DNA of 64,000 nt from Cellvibrionaceae bacterium (GTDB lineage: Bacteria > Pseudomonadota > Gammaproteobacteria > Pseudomonadales > Cellvibrionaceae): positions 1 through 64,000 of the forward strand of contig JANQJP010000089.1 of NCBI GenBank assembly GCA_028281575.1, written 5' to 3'. The translations under genes were made by a program, and so were the position numbers. The notes beneath the pieces were generated by a model that worked only from the letters and a program-made list of their open reading frames with translations, did no database searches and had not been told where the DNA came from. Shown here in pieces: positions 55,111 through 64,000 of the stretch. Each line of letters opens with the position of its first letter. The stretch's first letter is position 1.

Positions 55111-56445
55111 ATGCTAAAACACCTAAAAAAAATCTTTATTCACGATAGCGCAGCTCCCGCGCGTATTCCCGCTGAAGAGCACCGCATAGACAAGCGCAGG
55201 ATAGCCAGCAACGCCATATCAATCATCAATGCGCTGCAAAGGGCTGGATGGGAAGCTTACCTGGTAGGCGGCAGTGTGCGCGACCTGCTTCTCGGTGGCT
55301 CGCCAAAAGATTTTGATATCGCTACGAACGCGACACCGGAAGAGGTGCAAAAAGTTTTTCGTCGCGCCAAAATTATTGGCCGTCGGTTCAAAATTGTGCA
55401 CGTGAGACTCGGGCGCGAAGTCTTTGAAGTAACAACCTTTCGCGGGTCTCATACATCGGCGGAAGCACAGCATCGCGCCGTTCAAAGCGACAAAGGTATT
55501 TTACTGCGTGACAACGTTTATGGAGATCTGGAATCAGACGCCTATCGCCGGGACTTTACGATCAACGCACTATACTACGATCCGTCAAGCGAGCTTATTA
55601 TCGACTACACCGGAGCCATCGATGATCTCAAGGCGCGGCGCTTGCGCATTATTGGTGATCCCGACGCGCGATACAAGGAAGATCCCGTACGCATGCTTCG
55701 AGCCATTCGTTTCCTGGCAAAACTCGCGCTCAAAATAGAATCCGATACCGAAGCACCGATCCGGCAGCACTCAGAATATTTGCAGGAAATACCGCCCGCA
55801 AGACTGTTCGAAGAAGTGCTCAAACTCTTTTTGTCCGGAAGCGCGAGCGCCATTCTCGAGAAACTTCACGAGTATCACCTATTGGAACACCTATTTCCAG
55901 CTGCCGCACGAGCGTTTACCGAAGGTTCGGAATCAAGCCGCGCGCTACTACGCAACGCCGCGGTAAATACTGATAAGCGTATTCGCCAAAACAAGCGAGT
56001 CACCCCGGCGTTTATTTATGCGGCGATGCTCTGGCCCGCACTTCAGGGCGAGATGCGCAAACAAGGTGCGAACACCCGCAGCGGTGGACAAGAGCTTATG
56101 TTTCGCGCCTCAAATAGCGTCATTATTGAGCAACAGCAAAAAACAGCAATTCCCAAGCGCTTCCTTATCCCAATGCGGGAAATTTGGACCCTGCAACTGC
56201 GCCTTGAGCGGCGCGACCCCAAAAAAGCGTTTACGCTACTGGAGCACACCAAGTTTCGCGCAGCCTATGACTTTCTGCTCCTGCGTGAGCAATCCGGCGA
56301 GACTGAAACTAAAATGGGCGAATGGTGGACGCGATTTCAGTTCGCGGATAAAAGTGAACAACTGGCGATGCTAGATGAGATTAAAACCGCCCCCCAGCGC
56401 CGCCGCCGCCGCGGCCCAGCGAAACGCAACTCAAATGCTCAATAG
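55111..56445 (+). CDS. pcnB: Poly(A) polymerase I
   Basis: 444 residues. Adds 3' poly(A) tails that promote RNA decay. The nucleotidyltransferase signature is YLVGGSVRDLLLGGSPKDFD with the catalytic Asp pair. RRFKIVHVRLGREVFEVTTF, RRDFTINALYYD and GDPDARYKEDPVRMLRAIRF are the usual tRNA-NT/PAP motifs. The basic tail QRRRRRGPAKR is typical of PcnB rather than CCA enzyme. Overlaps folK by 11 bases. Confidence 0.96.
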   Translation: MLKHLKKIFIHDSAAPARIPAEEHRIDKRRIASNAISIINALQRAGWEAYLVGGSVRDLLLGGSPKDFDIATNATPEEVQKVFRRAKIIGRRFKIVHVRLGREVFEVTTFRGSHTSAEAQHRAVQSDKGILLRDNVYGDLESDAYRRDFTINALYYDPSSELIIDYTGAIDDLKARRLRIIGDPDARYKEDPVRMLRAIRFLAKLALKIESDTEAPIRQHSEYLQEIPPARLFEEVLKLFLSGSASAILEKLHEYHLLEHLFPAAARAFTEGSESSRALLRNAAVNTDKRIRQNKRVTPAFIYAAMLWPALQGEMRKQGANTRSGGQELMFRASNSVIIEQQQKTAIPKRFLIPMREIWTLQLRLERRDPKKAFTLLEHTKFRAAYDFLLLREQSGETETKMGEWWTRFQFADKSEQLAMLDEIKTAPQRRRRRGPAKRNSNAQ

Positions 56446-56920
56446 CGCAATAGCCTATGTGGGCCTTGGCAGTAACCTGGCGCAGCCAAAATCCCAGGTT
56501 CAAAGTGGGCTGCAAGCGCTGGCGGAGCATCCGCAGATTCGACTGATCGCTGCATCCCACTGGTACCGCAGCACGGCTGTAGGCCCAGGCTCACAGCCCG
56601 AATATGTCAATGGCGCGGCAAAGCTAAGCACTCAGCTAAAGGCTGACACTCTACTGAACGTGCTCCACGCAGTAGAACATACACATGGTAGAGCCCGCGA
56701 ACAGCACTGGGCTCCCAGGACCCTGGACCTCGATCTCCTTTGGTACGATGGCCAAACTGTATCGACATCAAGTCTGACACTGCCTCACCCAAGAATATCC
56801 GAAAGGAATTTTGTATTATTTCCCCTGAATGATATTGCGCCAGAGCTGGCGCTCGCTGACGGACGCAGTGTAAAAGAGGCGGCAAGCACGATCGATGACA
56901 CAGGAATATGGCGGCTCTGA
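56435..56920 (+). CDS. folK: HPPK: 6-hydroxymethyl-7,8-dihydropterin pyrophosphokinase
   Basis: 161 residues from ATG 56435; a longer in-frame reading would overlap pcnB by 71 bases. Transfers pyrophosphate from ATP to the pterin in folate synthesis. Family motifs: AYVGLGSNLAQPKSQV, GPGSQPEYVNGAAKL, and the signature RTLDLDLLWYDGQ followed by LPHPRISERNFVLFPL. Confidence 0.95.
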   Translation: MLNSAIAYVGLGSNLAQPKSQVQSGLQALAEHPQIRLIAASHWYRSTAVGPGSQPEYVNGAAKLSTQLKADTLLNVLHAVEHTHGRAREQHWAPRTLDLDLLWYDGQTVSTSSLTLPHPRISERNFVLFPLNDIAPELALADGRSVKEAASTIDDTGIWRL

Positions 56921-56951
56921 GTCAATTATCGCGTCCCTACTGGAGTAAACC

Positions 56952-57635
56952 TTGAACGAAAGCAATCCTCGAAAAATTGACTTAAGCGGAAGAAAAATCC
57001 CCAGTTATATCGCGGTTGAAGGCCCAATTGGCGTCGGTAAAACAACACTGACAAAATATCTGGCCGAAACATTCAATTACGACACCCTCCTCGAGCGTGC
57101 CGAAGATAACCCTTTTCTAGAGCGCTTTTATACCAAAGAACAAAATTCAGCATTGCCGACACAATTGTTCTTTCTGTTTCAACGGGTACAACAACTAAAT
57201 GAGCTGCGCCAAGCAGACTTGTTTCAACCTGTGCGCGTCGCTGACTTTTTGATCGAAAAAGACCAGCTTTTCGCCCAAGTAATACTCGATGACGAAGAGC
57301 TAAAACTCTATCAGCAGGTGTACGACCACTTGACGATAGACGCTCCCATCCCAGACCTGGTGGTTTATCTTCAGGCGCCCACCGATACGCTGTTAGAGCG
57401 AATTGATAAACGCGGTATTCCAATAGAAAAAAAAATCGACGCGGCATATTTGTCCCAACTCAACGACGCTTACACCCGGTTTTTTCATTTTTACGATAAG
57501 TCGCCGTTGCTCATAGTCAATACGACTGAAATCGACTGGGTTGATAATTCAGATGATTATCGCAACCTCGTCGATTACATGCTCGGCATCACCCGCGGCC
57601 GGCACTACTACAACCCCAAGCCGTCAATCATCTAA
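56952..57635 (+). CDS. Deoxynucleoside kinase (dGK/dAK type)
   Basis: 227 residues, TTG start at 56952 supported by GGAG six bases upstream; no in-frame ATG fits. P-loop GPIGVGKTT (about 24-32), ERAEDNPFLERFY for substrate binding, DRx-like region VADFLIEKD, and the LID segment RIDKRGIPIEKKID. It phosphorylates deoxynucleosides for salvage. It commonly lies between folK and panB in relatives, as here. Confidence 0.9.
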   Translation: MNESNPRKIDLSGRKIPSYIAVEGPIGVGKTTLTKYLAETFNYDTLLERAEDNPFLERFYTKEQNSALPTQLFFLFQRVQQLNELRQADLFQPVRVADFLIEKDQLFAQVILDDEELKLYQQVYDHLTIDAPIPDLVVYLQAPTDTLLERIDKRGIPIEKKIDAAYLSQLNDAYTRFFHFYDKSPLLIVNTTEIDWVDNSDDYRNLVDYMLGITRGRHYYNPKPSII

Positions 57636-57647
57636 AGGCGAGCAACT

Positions 57648-58484
57648 ATGGCATATATCGGCGAACCTGCAACGGACGACAACATCGGCCTGAACAAAAA
57701 GGTCAGCATACTTACACTGCGCAAACTCAAAGAAGAAAACGAGAAGTTTGTTACCGTTGCGCTTTACGATGCACCTATGGCGGCGATGGCGAAACGCAGC
57801 GGCATAGAAGTTGTTCTGGTCGGCGACAGCCTCGGCATGACGGTACTTGGTTTCGACAGCACAATCCCAGTGACCATGGAGCACATGATCTATCACGTGG
57901 AAGCCGTCAGCCGCGGCAACGATAAATCACTGATAATGGGCGACCTGCCCTTTATGAGCTATGCAACTCCCGAGCTCGCAATACAAAATGCTACGCGAAT
58001 CATGCAGGCCGGCGCGCACGTGATAAAACTCGAAGGTGGCGAGTGGCTGTGCGACACAATAAGTCGCCTGGTAGACAGGGGTATCCCCGTGTGCGCACAC
58101 ATCGGCCTCACCCCCCAATCGGTGAATAAATTTGGCGGATTTCGCGTACAAGGCAGAGACGAAAAATCGGCACGCAAATTGATTCACGATGCCAAGCTAC
58201 TGGAGCGCGCCGGTGCCGATTTACTGTTGCTCGAGTGTGTTCCCGCGTCGCTGGCAAAAACCATAACAGAGGAAATACAGATTCCGACCATCGGTATTGG
58301 TGCAGGTACAGACACCGACGCCCAGGTATTGGTTATCAACGATATTCTGGGTTTAACGCCAAAACCTCCGAAGTTTTCAAAAAACTTCCTGGTTGAAACA
58401 CAAGACATTCCGGCGGCACTCGCTAAATATGTGCAGGACGTAAAGCACGGAGAATTTCCCGCGAAAGAGCACATTTTTGATTAG
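57648..58484 (+). CDS. panB: Ketopantoate hydroxymethyltransferase
   Basis: 278 residues. First step of pantothenate synthesis. TIM barrel with VTVALYDAPMAAMAKRSG, the metal Asp in VLVGDSLGMTVLG, VKAHIGLTPQSVN-like VCAHIGLTPQSVNKFGGF, and GIGAGTDTDAQVLVINDILG. panC, often next, is absent; ppc follows after 253 bases. Confidence 0.96.
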   Translation: MAYIGEPATDDNIGLNKKVSILTLRKLKEENEKFVTVALYDAPMAAMAKRSGIEVVLVGDSLGMTVLGFDSTIPVTMEHMIYHVEAVSRGNDKSLIMGDLPFMSYATPELAIQNATRIMQAGAHVIKLEGGEWLCDTISRLVDRGIPVCAHIGLTPQSVNKFGGFRVQGRDEKSARKLIHDAKLLERAGADLLLLECVPASLAKTITEEIQIPTIGIGAGTDTDAQVLVINDILGLTPKPPKFSKNFLVETQDIPAALAKYVQDVKHGEFPAKEHIFD

Positions 58485-58500
58485 GGTTTGTTGACACCAA
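58483..58500. repeat. Solo half of the GGCCTGTT-type repeat after panB
   Basis: AGGGTTTGTTGACACCAA resembles the arms at 31463 and 47187. It starts at the panB stop. The 250-base gap to ppc otherwise has only a weak hairpin CCACTTTAATTAAGGTGG near 58610-58628. Confidence 0.35.
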
Positions 58501-58737
58501 CATAAATTTTCAGACAACTTACGTACGCGTAGAAAGCTGCAACGCACCTAATTGGAGCACGTATGTATTAATGGCGAGATTGCCGATGGCAACCAGATTT
58601 TTTTTGAGCGCCACTTTAATTAAGGTGGATTGCACAGACACAATTGCGATACGCTAAAAAAATAGTTGAAGTTGCCGACTTACATCAGCCCTTCACTTTA
58701 CTTAAGACTTACGCAAACACATCAAAGCGGTAAAAAC

Positions 58738-61359
58738 ATGCAACAACTTCCTGAAATATTGCGCGACAACGTGCGCTTACTCGGCGAACTGCTGGGCCAA
58801 ATTTTTCGCGCCCACCAAGGCGAAGACTTTTTTGCCAAAGTAGAAGATATTAGGGGTATTTCCAAGGCGCTCGCCAAGGCAAATGAAGCGGACTACCAAC
58901 CCCTTATTGATTCACTCGCAGCACTGGAGGACAAGGAAATTTTGCCGCTCGCCCGCGCATTTAATCAATTCTTAAACCTCGCCAATATTGCCGACCAACA
59001 ATACTATTCAAGCACCACCGAAGAACATGAAGACGGATTAAAAAACCTGGTAAGCTCGCTCGAGCAGCAAATTGATAACGACGCTTTAAAAGCGACCATC
59101 GATAATTTACATATTAATCTTGTTCTCACCGCTCACCCTACCGAAGTGAGCAGGCGCACACTTATCCATAAATACACACAAATTATCAAAACGCTTAACC
59201 ACATATCGCGTGCTGATTTGCTCGAATATAAACGCGATAAATTGCGTGGACGCTTATATCGTTTGGCTGAAGAAATTTGGACCACCGACGAGATTCGCGC
59301 TAAACGCCCAACGGCCGTTGACGAGGCAAACTGGGGCTTTGCAGTGATTGAAGACAGCTTGTGGCAGGCCGTCCCTGACTTTGTCCGCCACCTGGACCGC
59401 ATCGCCCGCAATAACCTGGGCTCGGGTTTGGCATTACACGCGCGACCGTTTGCGTTTAGCTCGTGGATGGGCGGCGACCGCGATGGCAACCCCAACGTAA
59501 CTCACGATGTCACCACCCGAGTGATTGCCGGAGGCCGGTCTCGCGCAGCAAGGCTCTATTGGGAAGACGTACAAAACCTGATTACAGAATTGAGCATGCA
59601 CGAGGCGAGCGATGAACTGCGCCAACAGCTCGCAAACCCCGAGTCAAAATCCCCCTACCGCGACCTGTTGTCTGTGTTGTTAAAGCGCCTTGCCAATACC
59701 CGGCGCTACTTCCAGGCGCAAATTGAAGGACAGGCGTTGGCGGAGCCAGACGGTATCATAAATAAACGTGCAGACATCCTCGGCCCACTAGAGCTGGTGC
59801 ATAAATCATTGGTTGCCACCGGCTGTGATCATATCGCCAACGGCCCGCTTATCGACATGATCCGACGTGTTAACGCCTTTGGTATCAATTTAAGTCCAGT
59901 GGATGTGCGCCAGGACGGTGACCGCCATGTAAGCGCCCTTGATGAGCTGACACGCTATCTAGAGCTTGGCAGCTATCGCGAATGGCCCGAAGAACAGCGC
60001 ACCGCTTTTTTGCTCGAACAACTGCAGAGCAAACGACCGCTTATTCCGCAACAATGGCCTGTATCGGCAGAGACTAAAGAAGTTCTCGATACCTGTAGCG
60101 TCATCGCGTCGCAACCGCGTGAAACCTTGTCTCACTACGTTATTTCAATGGCGGAGCAGGCATCAGATGTGCTCGCTGTGGCGTTGCTGCTGAAAGAAGC
60201 CGGTATGACCTGGTCCATGCCCATCGTCCCACTATTCGAAACACTCGATGACCTTAATCGCTCCGCATCGGTGATGAACCAATTGTGGCAGATGCATTGG
60301 TACCAGGAATATTGTGGCGGCGAGCAAACCGTCATGATCGGCTATTCCGACTCTGCCAAAGACGCGGGCAAACTGGCAGCTACCTGGGCCCAGTATCAGT
60401 CGCAAGAGAAACTGGTCAGTCTCGCCGAACAATATGAAATCAAACTGACCCTCTTCCACGGTCGTGGTGGCACTGTAGGCCGCGGTGGCGGCCCGGTTGA
60501 AAAAGCGATGGCATCGCAGCCACCGGGCTCAGTCAAAGGGAAAATTCGTGTAACCGAACAGGGCGAAATGATCCGCTACAAATTTGGTGTGCCCGCCGTC
60601 GCGTTTAACAGTTTACGCATCTACGTGATCGCAACACTTAAAGCGACACTCACACCGAGCCCAGCGCCCAAACAAGCATGGCGTGACTTTATCCAGGATA
60701 TGTCCGAGCAGAGCTTAAACGCCTATCGCGGCGTGGTTAGGGAACACCCCGATTTCGTCCCCTATTTCCGTAGCCTTACACCCGAACAGGAGCTGAGCAA
60801 GCTGGCCATTGGCTCGCGCCCGGCCAAGCGCAAAACCGGCGGCGGTGTTGAGAGCCTGCGCGCTATCCCGTGGGTATTTGCGTGGATGCAGGTTAGGCTT
60901 AATCTCCCGAGCTGGCTCGGCGTCTTACAAGCCCTGGAATACGCAGAACAAAGTAATGCTGAACTATTGAAAGACATGAGCGAAAACTGGCCGTTTTTTG
61001 CGAGCTTTATCGACCTGCTGGAAATGGTCGTCGGTAAAGCAGACGTCACCGTATGCGAGCATTACGAGCAACAACTGGTAAAACCAGAGCTACACAGCCT
61101 CGGCCAGCAACTGCGCGAAGATCTGCGCAAGCTCGAAAAACAGCTTAACAAAATGAAGGCGCAGGAAAACGTGCTCGATAGCGATCCACGCCTGCAACTA
61201 TCGATAAATGTGCGCAAGCCCTATGTCGACCCGCTCAATTATTTACAGGCTGAACTCCTCAAGCGCGAGCGCCTCGCCGGCGAAATGTCGCCCGAATTGG
61301 AGCGAGCGTTAAAGGTGACAATGGCGGGAATATCGGCAGGTATGCGCAATACCGGTTAG
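58738..61359 (+). CDS. ppc: Phosphoenolpyruvate carboxylase
   Basis: 873 residues from ATG 58738; an upstream in-frame start would add 24 residues unlike the family. It refills the citric acid cycle by making oxaloacetate. Active-site motifs: TAHPTEVSRRTL (His), WMGGDRDGNPNVT, and the glycine loop FHGRGGTVGRGGGP; the C-terminus ends in MAGISAGMRNTG, the conserved allosteric tail. Length is normal. Confidence 0.97.
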   Translation: MQQLPEILRDNVRLLGELLGQIFRAHQGEDFFAKVEDIRGISKALAKANEADYQPLIDSLAALEDKEILPLARAFNQFLNLANIADQQYYSSTTEEHEDGLKNLVSSLEQQIDNDALKATIDNLHINLVLTAHPTEVSRRTLIHKYTQIIKTLNHISRADLLEYKRDKLRGRLYRLAEEIWTTDEIRAKRPTAVDEANWGFAVIEDSLWQAVPDFVRHLDRIARNNLGSGLALHARPFAFSSWMGGDRDGNPNVTHDVTTRVIAGGRSRAARLYWEDVQNLITELSMHEASDELRQQLANPESKSPYRDLLSVLLKRLANTRRYFQAQIEGQALAEPDGIINKRADILGPLELVHKSLVATGCDHIANGPLIDMIRRVNAFGINLSPVDVRQDGDRHVSALDELTRYLELGSYREWPEEQRTAFLLEQLQSKRPLIPQQWPVSAETKEVLDTCSVIASQPRETLSHYVISMAEQASDVLAVALLLKEAGMTWSMPIVPLFETLDDLNRSASVMNQLWQMHWYQEYCGGEQTVMIGYSDSAKDAGKLAATWAQYQSQEKLVSLAEQYEIKLTLFHGRGGTVGRGGGPVEKAMASQPPGSVKGKIRVTEQGEMIRYKFGVPAVAFNSLRIYVIATLKATLTPSPAPKQAWRDFIQDMSEQSLNAYRGVVREHPDFVPYFRSLTPEQELSKLAIGSRPAKRKTGGGVESLRAIPWVFAWMQVRLNLPSWLGVLQALEYAEQSNAELLKDMSENWPFFASFIDLLEMVVGKADVTVCEHYEQQLVKPELHSLGQQLREDLRKLEKQLNKMKAQENVLDSDPRLQLSINVRKPYVDPLNYLQAELLKRERLAGEMSPELERALKVTMAGISAGMRNTG

Positions 61360-61457
61360 CAGTTGTGGGATTAGGCCTGCAACGCGGGCCTGTCAATAAC
61401 GTGGATGTCCCGATTAGTTTTCGGTGATCCATTGTGAATAATCCTTTTATTCAAAGC

Positions 61458-61745
61458 TTACAGCTTATCACTAGCGTCTTGCTGCCCTAGAACTCTCATT
61501 ATTTCGACCGATTCTCCTCCTATGCGATAATAGATACCGTCTACACCACAGACGCTACGCCGATAACCTTCTCGAATATGATCCACGGCTTGATATTGGG
61601 CTGGAGATTCTGCGATTTCATCAAATCTTAAAAGAAATGCCTGAAGATAGCGTTCAGCTTGGGCCTCGCCAAACTCTTCCACTCCTCGCCAATAGATTCT
61701 AGCCAAATCCATTTTAGCGTCGTTACTTAACTTATAACCCGGCAT
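61458..61745 (-). CDS. parE: ParE/RelE-type toxin
   Basis: 95 residues. ParE-type fold: YKLSNDAKMDLARIYWRGVE, FGEAQAERYLQAF, and REGYRRSVCGVDGIYYRIGG with an I..V(L)GQQD end. ParE toxins poison DNA gyrase. Overlaps the antitoxin gene by 14 bases. Convergent with ppc. Confidence 0.9.
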   Translation of the reverse strand: MPGYKLSNDAKMDLARIYWRGVEEFGEAQAERYLQAFLLRFDEIAESPAQYQAVDHIREGYRRSVCGVDGIYYRIGGESVEIMRVLGQQDASDKL

Positions 61746-62001
61746 TTCGCCCTAATCCGTTTTTAATTTCTTCCAAAATTTCTTCTGGACTTTGCTCTGT
61801 AAACCCGCTTTTTTCGGCGGAGATTAACTTTGCTCGAATAGCCTCTATTTCGGCGCTAGATTCGGCCTCACGTAACTGACGCTCCCTGATCAGCTCACGC
61901 ACCACTTCGCTTTCATTACCATAGTGCCCAGTTTTGATCTGCGCTTTGATCCAACTATCCTGCTGGTCAGTAACCGTAATACTCTTCTTTACCATTGCCA
62001 T
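61732..62001 (-). CDS. parD: ParD-type antitoxin
   Basis: 89 residues from ATG 62001, chosen because GAGGTG lies seven bases upstream. N-terminal ribbon-helix-helix (VKKSITVTDQQDSWIKAQIK, GHYGNESEVVRELIRERQ) binds DNA; the acidic C-terminal part wraps ParE. The upstream palindrome is its likely operator. Confidence 0.9.
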   Translation of the reverse strand: MAMVKKSITVTDQQDSWIKAQIKTGHYGNESEVVRELIRERQLREAESSAEIEAIRAKLISAEKSGFTEQSPEEILEEIKNGLGRNAGL

Positions 62002-62021
62002 AAAAAGCACCTCAAATTCAG

Positions 62022-62050
62022 GATAATATACTACCTTGTAGCATATTATC
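62022..62050. promoter_or_regulatory. ParD operator palindrome
   Basis: GATAATATACTA-CCTTG-TAGCATATTATC is a near-perfect inverted repeat 21 bases upstream of parD. It includes a TATAAT-like box on the minus strand, as expected of an autoregulated toxin-antitoxin promoter. Confidence 0.65.
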
Positions 62051-62270
62051 ATCCATTCCGAACTCCAGAAAGTGTAGCGGCCTAACTAAGCGCTTATAAC
62101 CAGAATTTCCATGTAGGGTGTTTAAGAAAGGAAAATTTAATGACGAGACTAGCCGTTGGATTGCCTCTCAAAAAAACCAAGACTCGAAACTGAATCTTCC
62201 GACGAATATGAATCGTCCCCGGCGGAAGGAGCAATCCACTATCACACTTTTAAATCTACGCACCCAAAGC

Positions 62271-62293
62271 ACCACCTTCACAAAGAAGGTGGT
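62271..62293 (-). terminator. Likely glyA terminator
   Basis: ACCACCTTC and GAAGGTGGT pair perfectly around a 5-base loop, 21 bases beyond the glyA stop on the minus strand. The T-run after it is short (GCTTT), so efficiency is uncertain. The remaining gap to parD shows no gene. Confidence 0.6.
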
Positions 62294-62313
62294 TTCGGCA
62301 TACAGCAAGACAA

Positions 62314-63579
62314 TCAATTTGTGTAAACAGGAAATTGCTTACACAGATCCAGGACTTTTACTTTTGTCTCTGCAATCACCGCTTCCGAACCCCCGTTCTC
62401 CAAACTGTCGAGCACATCGCACATCCAATGGGTGAGTTGCACGGACTCAGCTTCTTTAAAACCTCGTGTGGTGATTGCAGGAGTACCCACACGCAAACCA
62501 CTTGTTACAAACGGCGATCGCGGATCATTGGGCACTGAGTTTTTATTCACGGTAATGTTCGCTTCGCCAAGTGCCGCATCGGCGTCTTTGCCGGTGTATT
62601 CTTTGCCGATAAGATCGACCAACATCAAATGGTTCTCAGTGCCGCCGGAAACAACCTTGATACCGCGCTCAATAAAAGTAGCAGCCATGGCCTTTGCATT
62701 TACCACCACTTGTTTTTGATAGGCTTTAAACTCATCGCTCATCGCTTCTTTGAAACTAATCGCCTTCGCGGCAATCACATGCATCAGCGGTCCGCCCTGG
62801 CCGCCGGGAAATACTGCCGAGTTCAGTTTCTTTTCAATTTCTTCATTTGCTTTGGCGAGAATAATACCGCCGCGAGGACCGCGCAGTGTTTTATGTGTGG
62901 TAGACGTCGTGACATCTGCGATGTGCACTGGCGAGGGATATTCACCCGCAGCAATCAAGCCCGCAACGTGGGCCATGTCGACAAGAAAATACGCACCGAC
63001 CTCATCGGCAATATCACGAAATTTCTGCCAGTCCAAAACCTGGCTATAAGCAGAAAAACCCGCGACGATCATTTTCGGTGTGTGTTCACGCGCTAATCCG
63101 GCAATCTCGTCGTAATCGACTTCCCCGGTCGCAGGATTCAAGCCATATTGCACAGCGTTATACATCTTGCCGGAAAAATTGACCTTGGCGCCATGCGTCA
63201 AATGACCGCCATGGGCGAGACTCATTCCCAACACCGTGTCGCCCGGTGAACATAGTGCAGCGTAGACAGCGCTGTTTGCCTGCGAGCCAGAGTGAGGTTG
63301 GACGTTAGCGTAGTGAGCACCAAAGAGTTGCTTTGCACGGTCTATCGCCAGTTGCTCCGCCGTATCGACATATTCGCAACCACCATAATAGCGCTTGCTC
63401 GGATAACCTTCTGCGTATTTGTTTGTCAGCTTCGTGCCCTGCGCCGCCATAACCAGCGGGCTGGTGTAGTTTTCAGAGGCGATTAATTCGATGTGCTCTT
63501 CCTGGCGGATATTTTCGTTTTGAATGGCTTCCCAAATATCCGGGTCAAATGATTGCAGACTTAAATCAGGGTCAAACAT
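62314..63579 (-). CDS. glyA: Serine hydroxymethyltransferase
   Basis: 421 residues from ATG 63579 (GAGG six bases before). PLP enzyme that makes glycine and methylene-THF. Family motifs: [37 protein letters not shown] lysine in [15 protein letters not shown], and TNKYAEGYP. No riboswitch seen upstream. Confidence 0.97.
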   Translation of the reverse strand: MFDPDLSLQSFDPDIWEAIQNENIRQEEHIELIASENYTSPLVMAAQGTKLTNKYAEGYPSKRYYGGCEYVDTAEQLAIDRAKQLFGAHYANVQPHSGSQANSAVYAALCSPGDTVLGMSLAHGGHLTHGAKVNFSGKMYNAVQYGLNPATGEVDYDEIAGLAREHTPKMIVAGFSAYSQVLDWQKFRDIADEVGAYFLVDMAHVAGLIAAGEYPSPVHIADVTTSTTHKTLRGPRGGIILAKANEEIEKKLNSAVFPGGQGGPLMHVIAAKAISFKEAMSDEFKAYQKQVVVNAKAMAATFIERGIKVVSGGTENHLMLVDLIGKEYTGKDADAALGEANITVNKNSVPNDPRSPFVTSGLRVGTPAITTRGFKEAESVQLTHWMCDVLDSLENGGSEAVIAETKVKVLDLCKQFPVYTN

Positions 63580-63755
63580 TGGCATCCTCAAGTAGGCTTA
63601 GATAGCTCGATCTCGAGCAAAAGGAAAGCGGCGCATTGTACACCAAACGTGCTTGCGGCACAGCTGAAACGCTTGTAGACCGCGGACACAATGCCCGCCG
63701 ATATCGCTGCTTCGATTTATGCCGCAGCGATGCGACAACTCGCCCTGATAAAGCA

Positions 63756-64000
63756 TTAGCTGTTCTCTGCGGTCTCCTCCTTAGACAGAGCCGCCTGCAA
63801 AACGAAGTAGCCTAATAAACCAGAAATCAATGAGCCGATAAGAATACCCAAGCGCTCATCGAACACTAAGTTAGCGCCGGTTTCTTCAAACGCGAGCGAA
63901 CCGATAAATAAACTCATTGTAAAGCCGATACCACAAAGCGCCGATACACCGTAAAGGCTTTTAAAATTCATGCCCTGCGGCAATCTAGCCAGGCCCATAA
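63756..64000 (-). CDS. nhaA: Na+/H+ antiporter NhaA, C-terminal part (runs off right edge)
   Basis: The last ~80 residues of Nha[21 protein letters not shown], the conserved [16 protein letters not shown] helix, then a final membrane helix ([20 protein letters not shown]). The frame is still open at 64000, so the visible part is partial; the internal Met at 63998 is not the start. Confidence 0.88.
   Translation of the reverse strand, partial: MGLARLPQGMNFKSLYGVSALCGIGFTMSLFIGSLAFEETGANLVFDERLGILIGSLISGLLGYFVLQAALSKEETAENS

Noticed and set aside
62118-62435. 105-codon plus-strand ORF between parD and glyA
   Set aside because: Runs across the glyA terminator hairpin and into the end of glyA on the other strand; composition is not protein-like.
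1-64000. CRISPR arrays, tRNA or rRNA genes, prophage
   Set aside because: No regularly spaced repeats, cloverleaf sequences, rRNA segments or phage structural genes were seen.

Overview
The window reads as a chromosomal segment of a gammaproteobacterium of moderate GC content. The housekeeping gene orders leuS-lptE-holA, mrdA-rodA-rlpA-dacA-ybeD-lipB-lipA and dksA-gluQ-cbrX-cbrA-cbrB-pcnB-folK-(deoxynucleoside kinase)-panB match Pseudomonas and its marine relatives. My best guess is a Cellvibrionaceae-like bacterium, inferred from gene content and synteny only; no rRNA or tRNA gene is visible.

Region 1 (1-5.8 kb) is an AT-rich accessory island. It starts with an edge-truncated XRE regulator, divergent from a DUF2188 gene that carries an in-frame TGA. 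Next comes a minus-strand run of small secreted or lipoprotein genes. Three of these are paralogous lipoproteins, and one lies next to an uncharacterised 185-aa protein. A broken copy of that protein's 5' end sits beside another lipoprotein paralogue, so a two-gene module appears to have been duplicated. Two related ~150-bp noncoding repeats bracket the last two island genes.

Region 2 (5.8-30.7 kb) is mostly core: feoAB, a DUF1801 protein, a NIT-like protein, leuS-lptE-holA, a PAS-GGDEF-EAL protein, rimO, lipoate synthesis (lipA, lipB), the rod-shape and cell-wall genes, rlmH-rsfS and proA. It ends with a tightly overlapping three-gene operon: retropepsin-like lipoprotein, transglutaminase-like 7TM protein, and RimK-like ATP-grasp ligase.

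Region 3 (30.9-49.6 kb) holds a glycine-zipper protein, a PepSY protein with a PhoPQ-like pair, a VanZ-like protein, an SDR epimerase, an RND-type exporter, an FHA protein, ubiX and mpl. A membrane pyrophosphatase (hppA) lies divergent from the soluble one (ppa). Small hypotheticals, a Rieske protein, dksA and gluQ follow. Several intergenic gaps carry related terminal inverted repeats and MITE-like elements, one of which supplies the apparent start codon of the Rieske gene.

Region 4 (49.7-58.5 kb) is the carbon-control locus cbrX-cbrA-cbrB. The cbrB-pcnB gap shows a CbrB-type palindrome, a sigma-54 promoter, about 110 nt of A-rich repeats and an intrinsic terminator. These are the hallmarks of a CrcZ-like sRNA that sequesters Hfq/Crc. 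It is followed by pcnB, folK, a deoxynucleoside kinase and panB.

Region 5 (58.5-64 kb) has ppc, a ParDE toxin-antitoxin pair with its operator, glyA, and the C-terminus of NhaA at the right edge.
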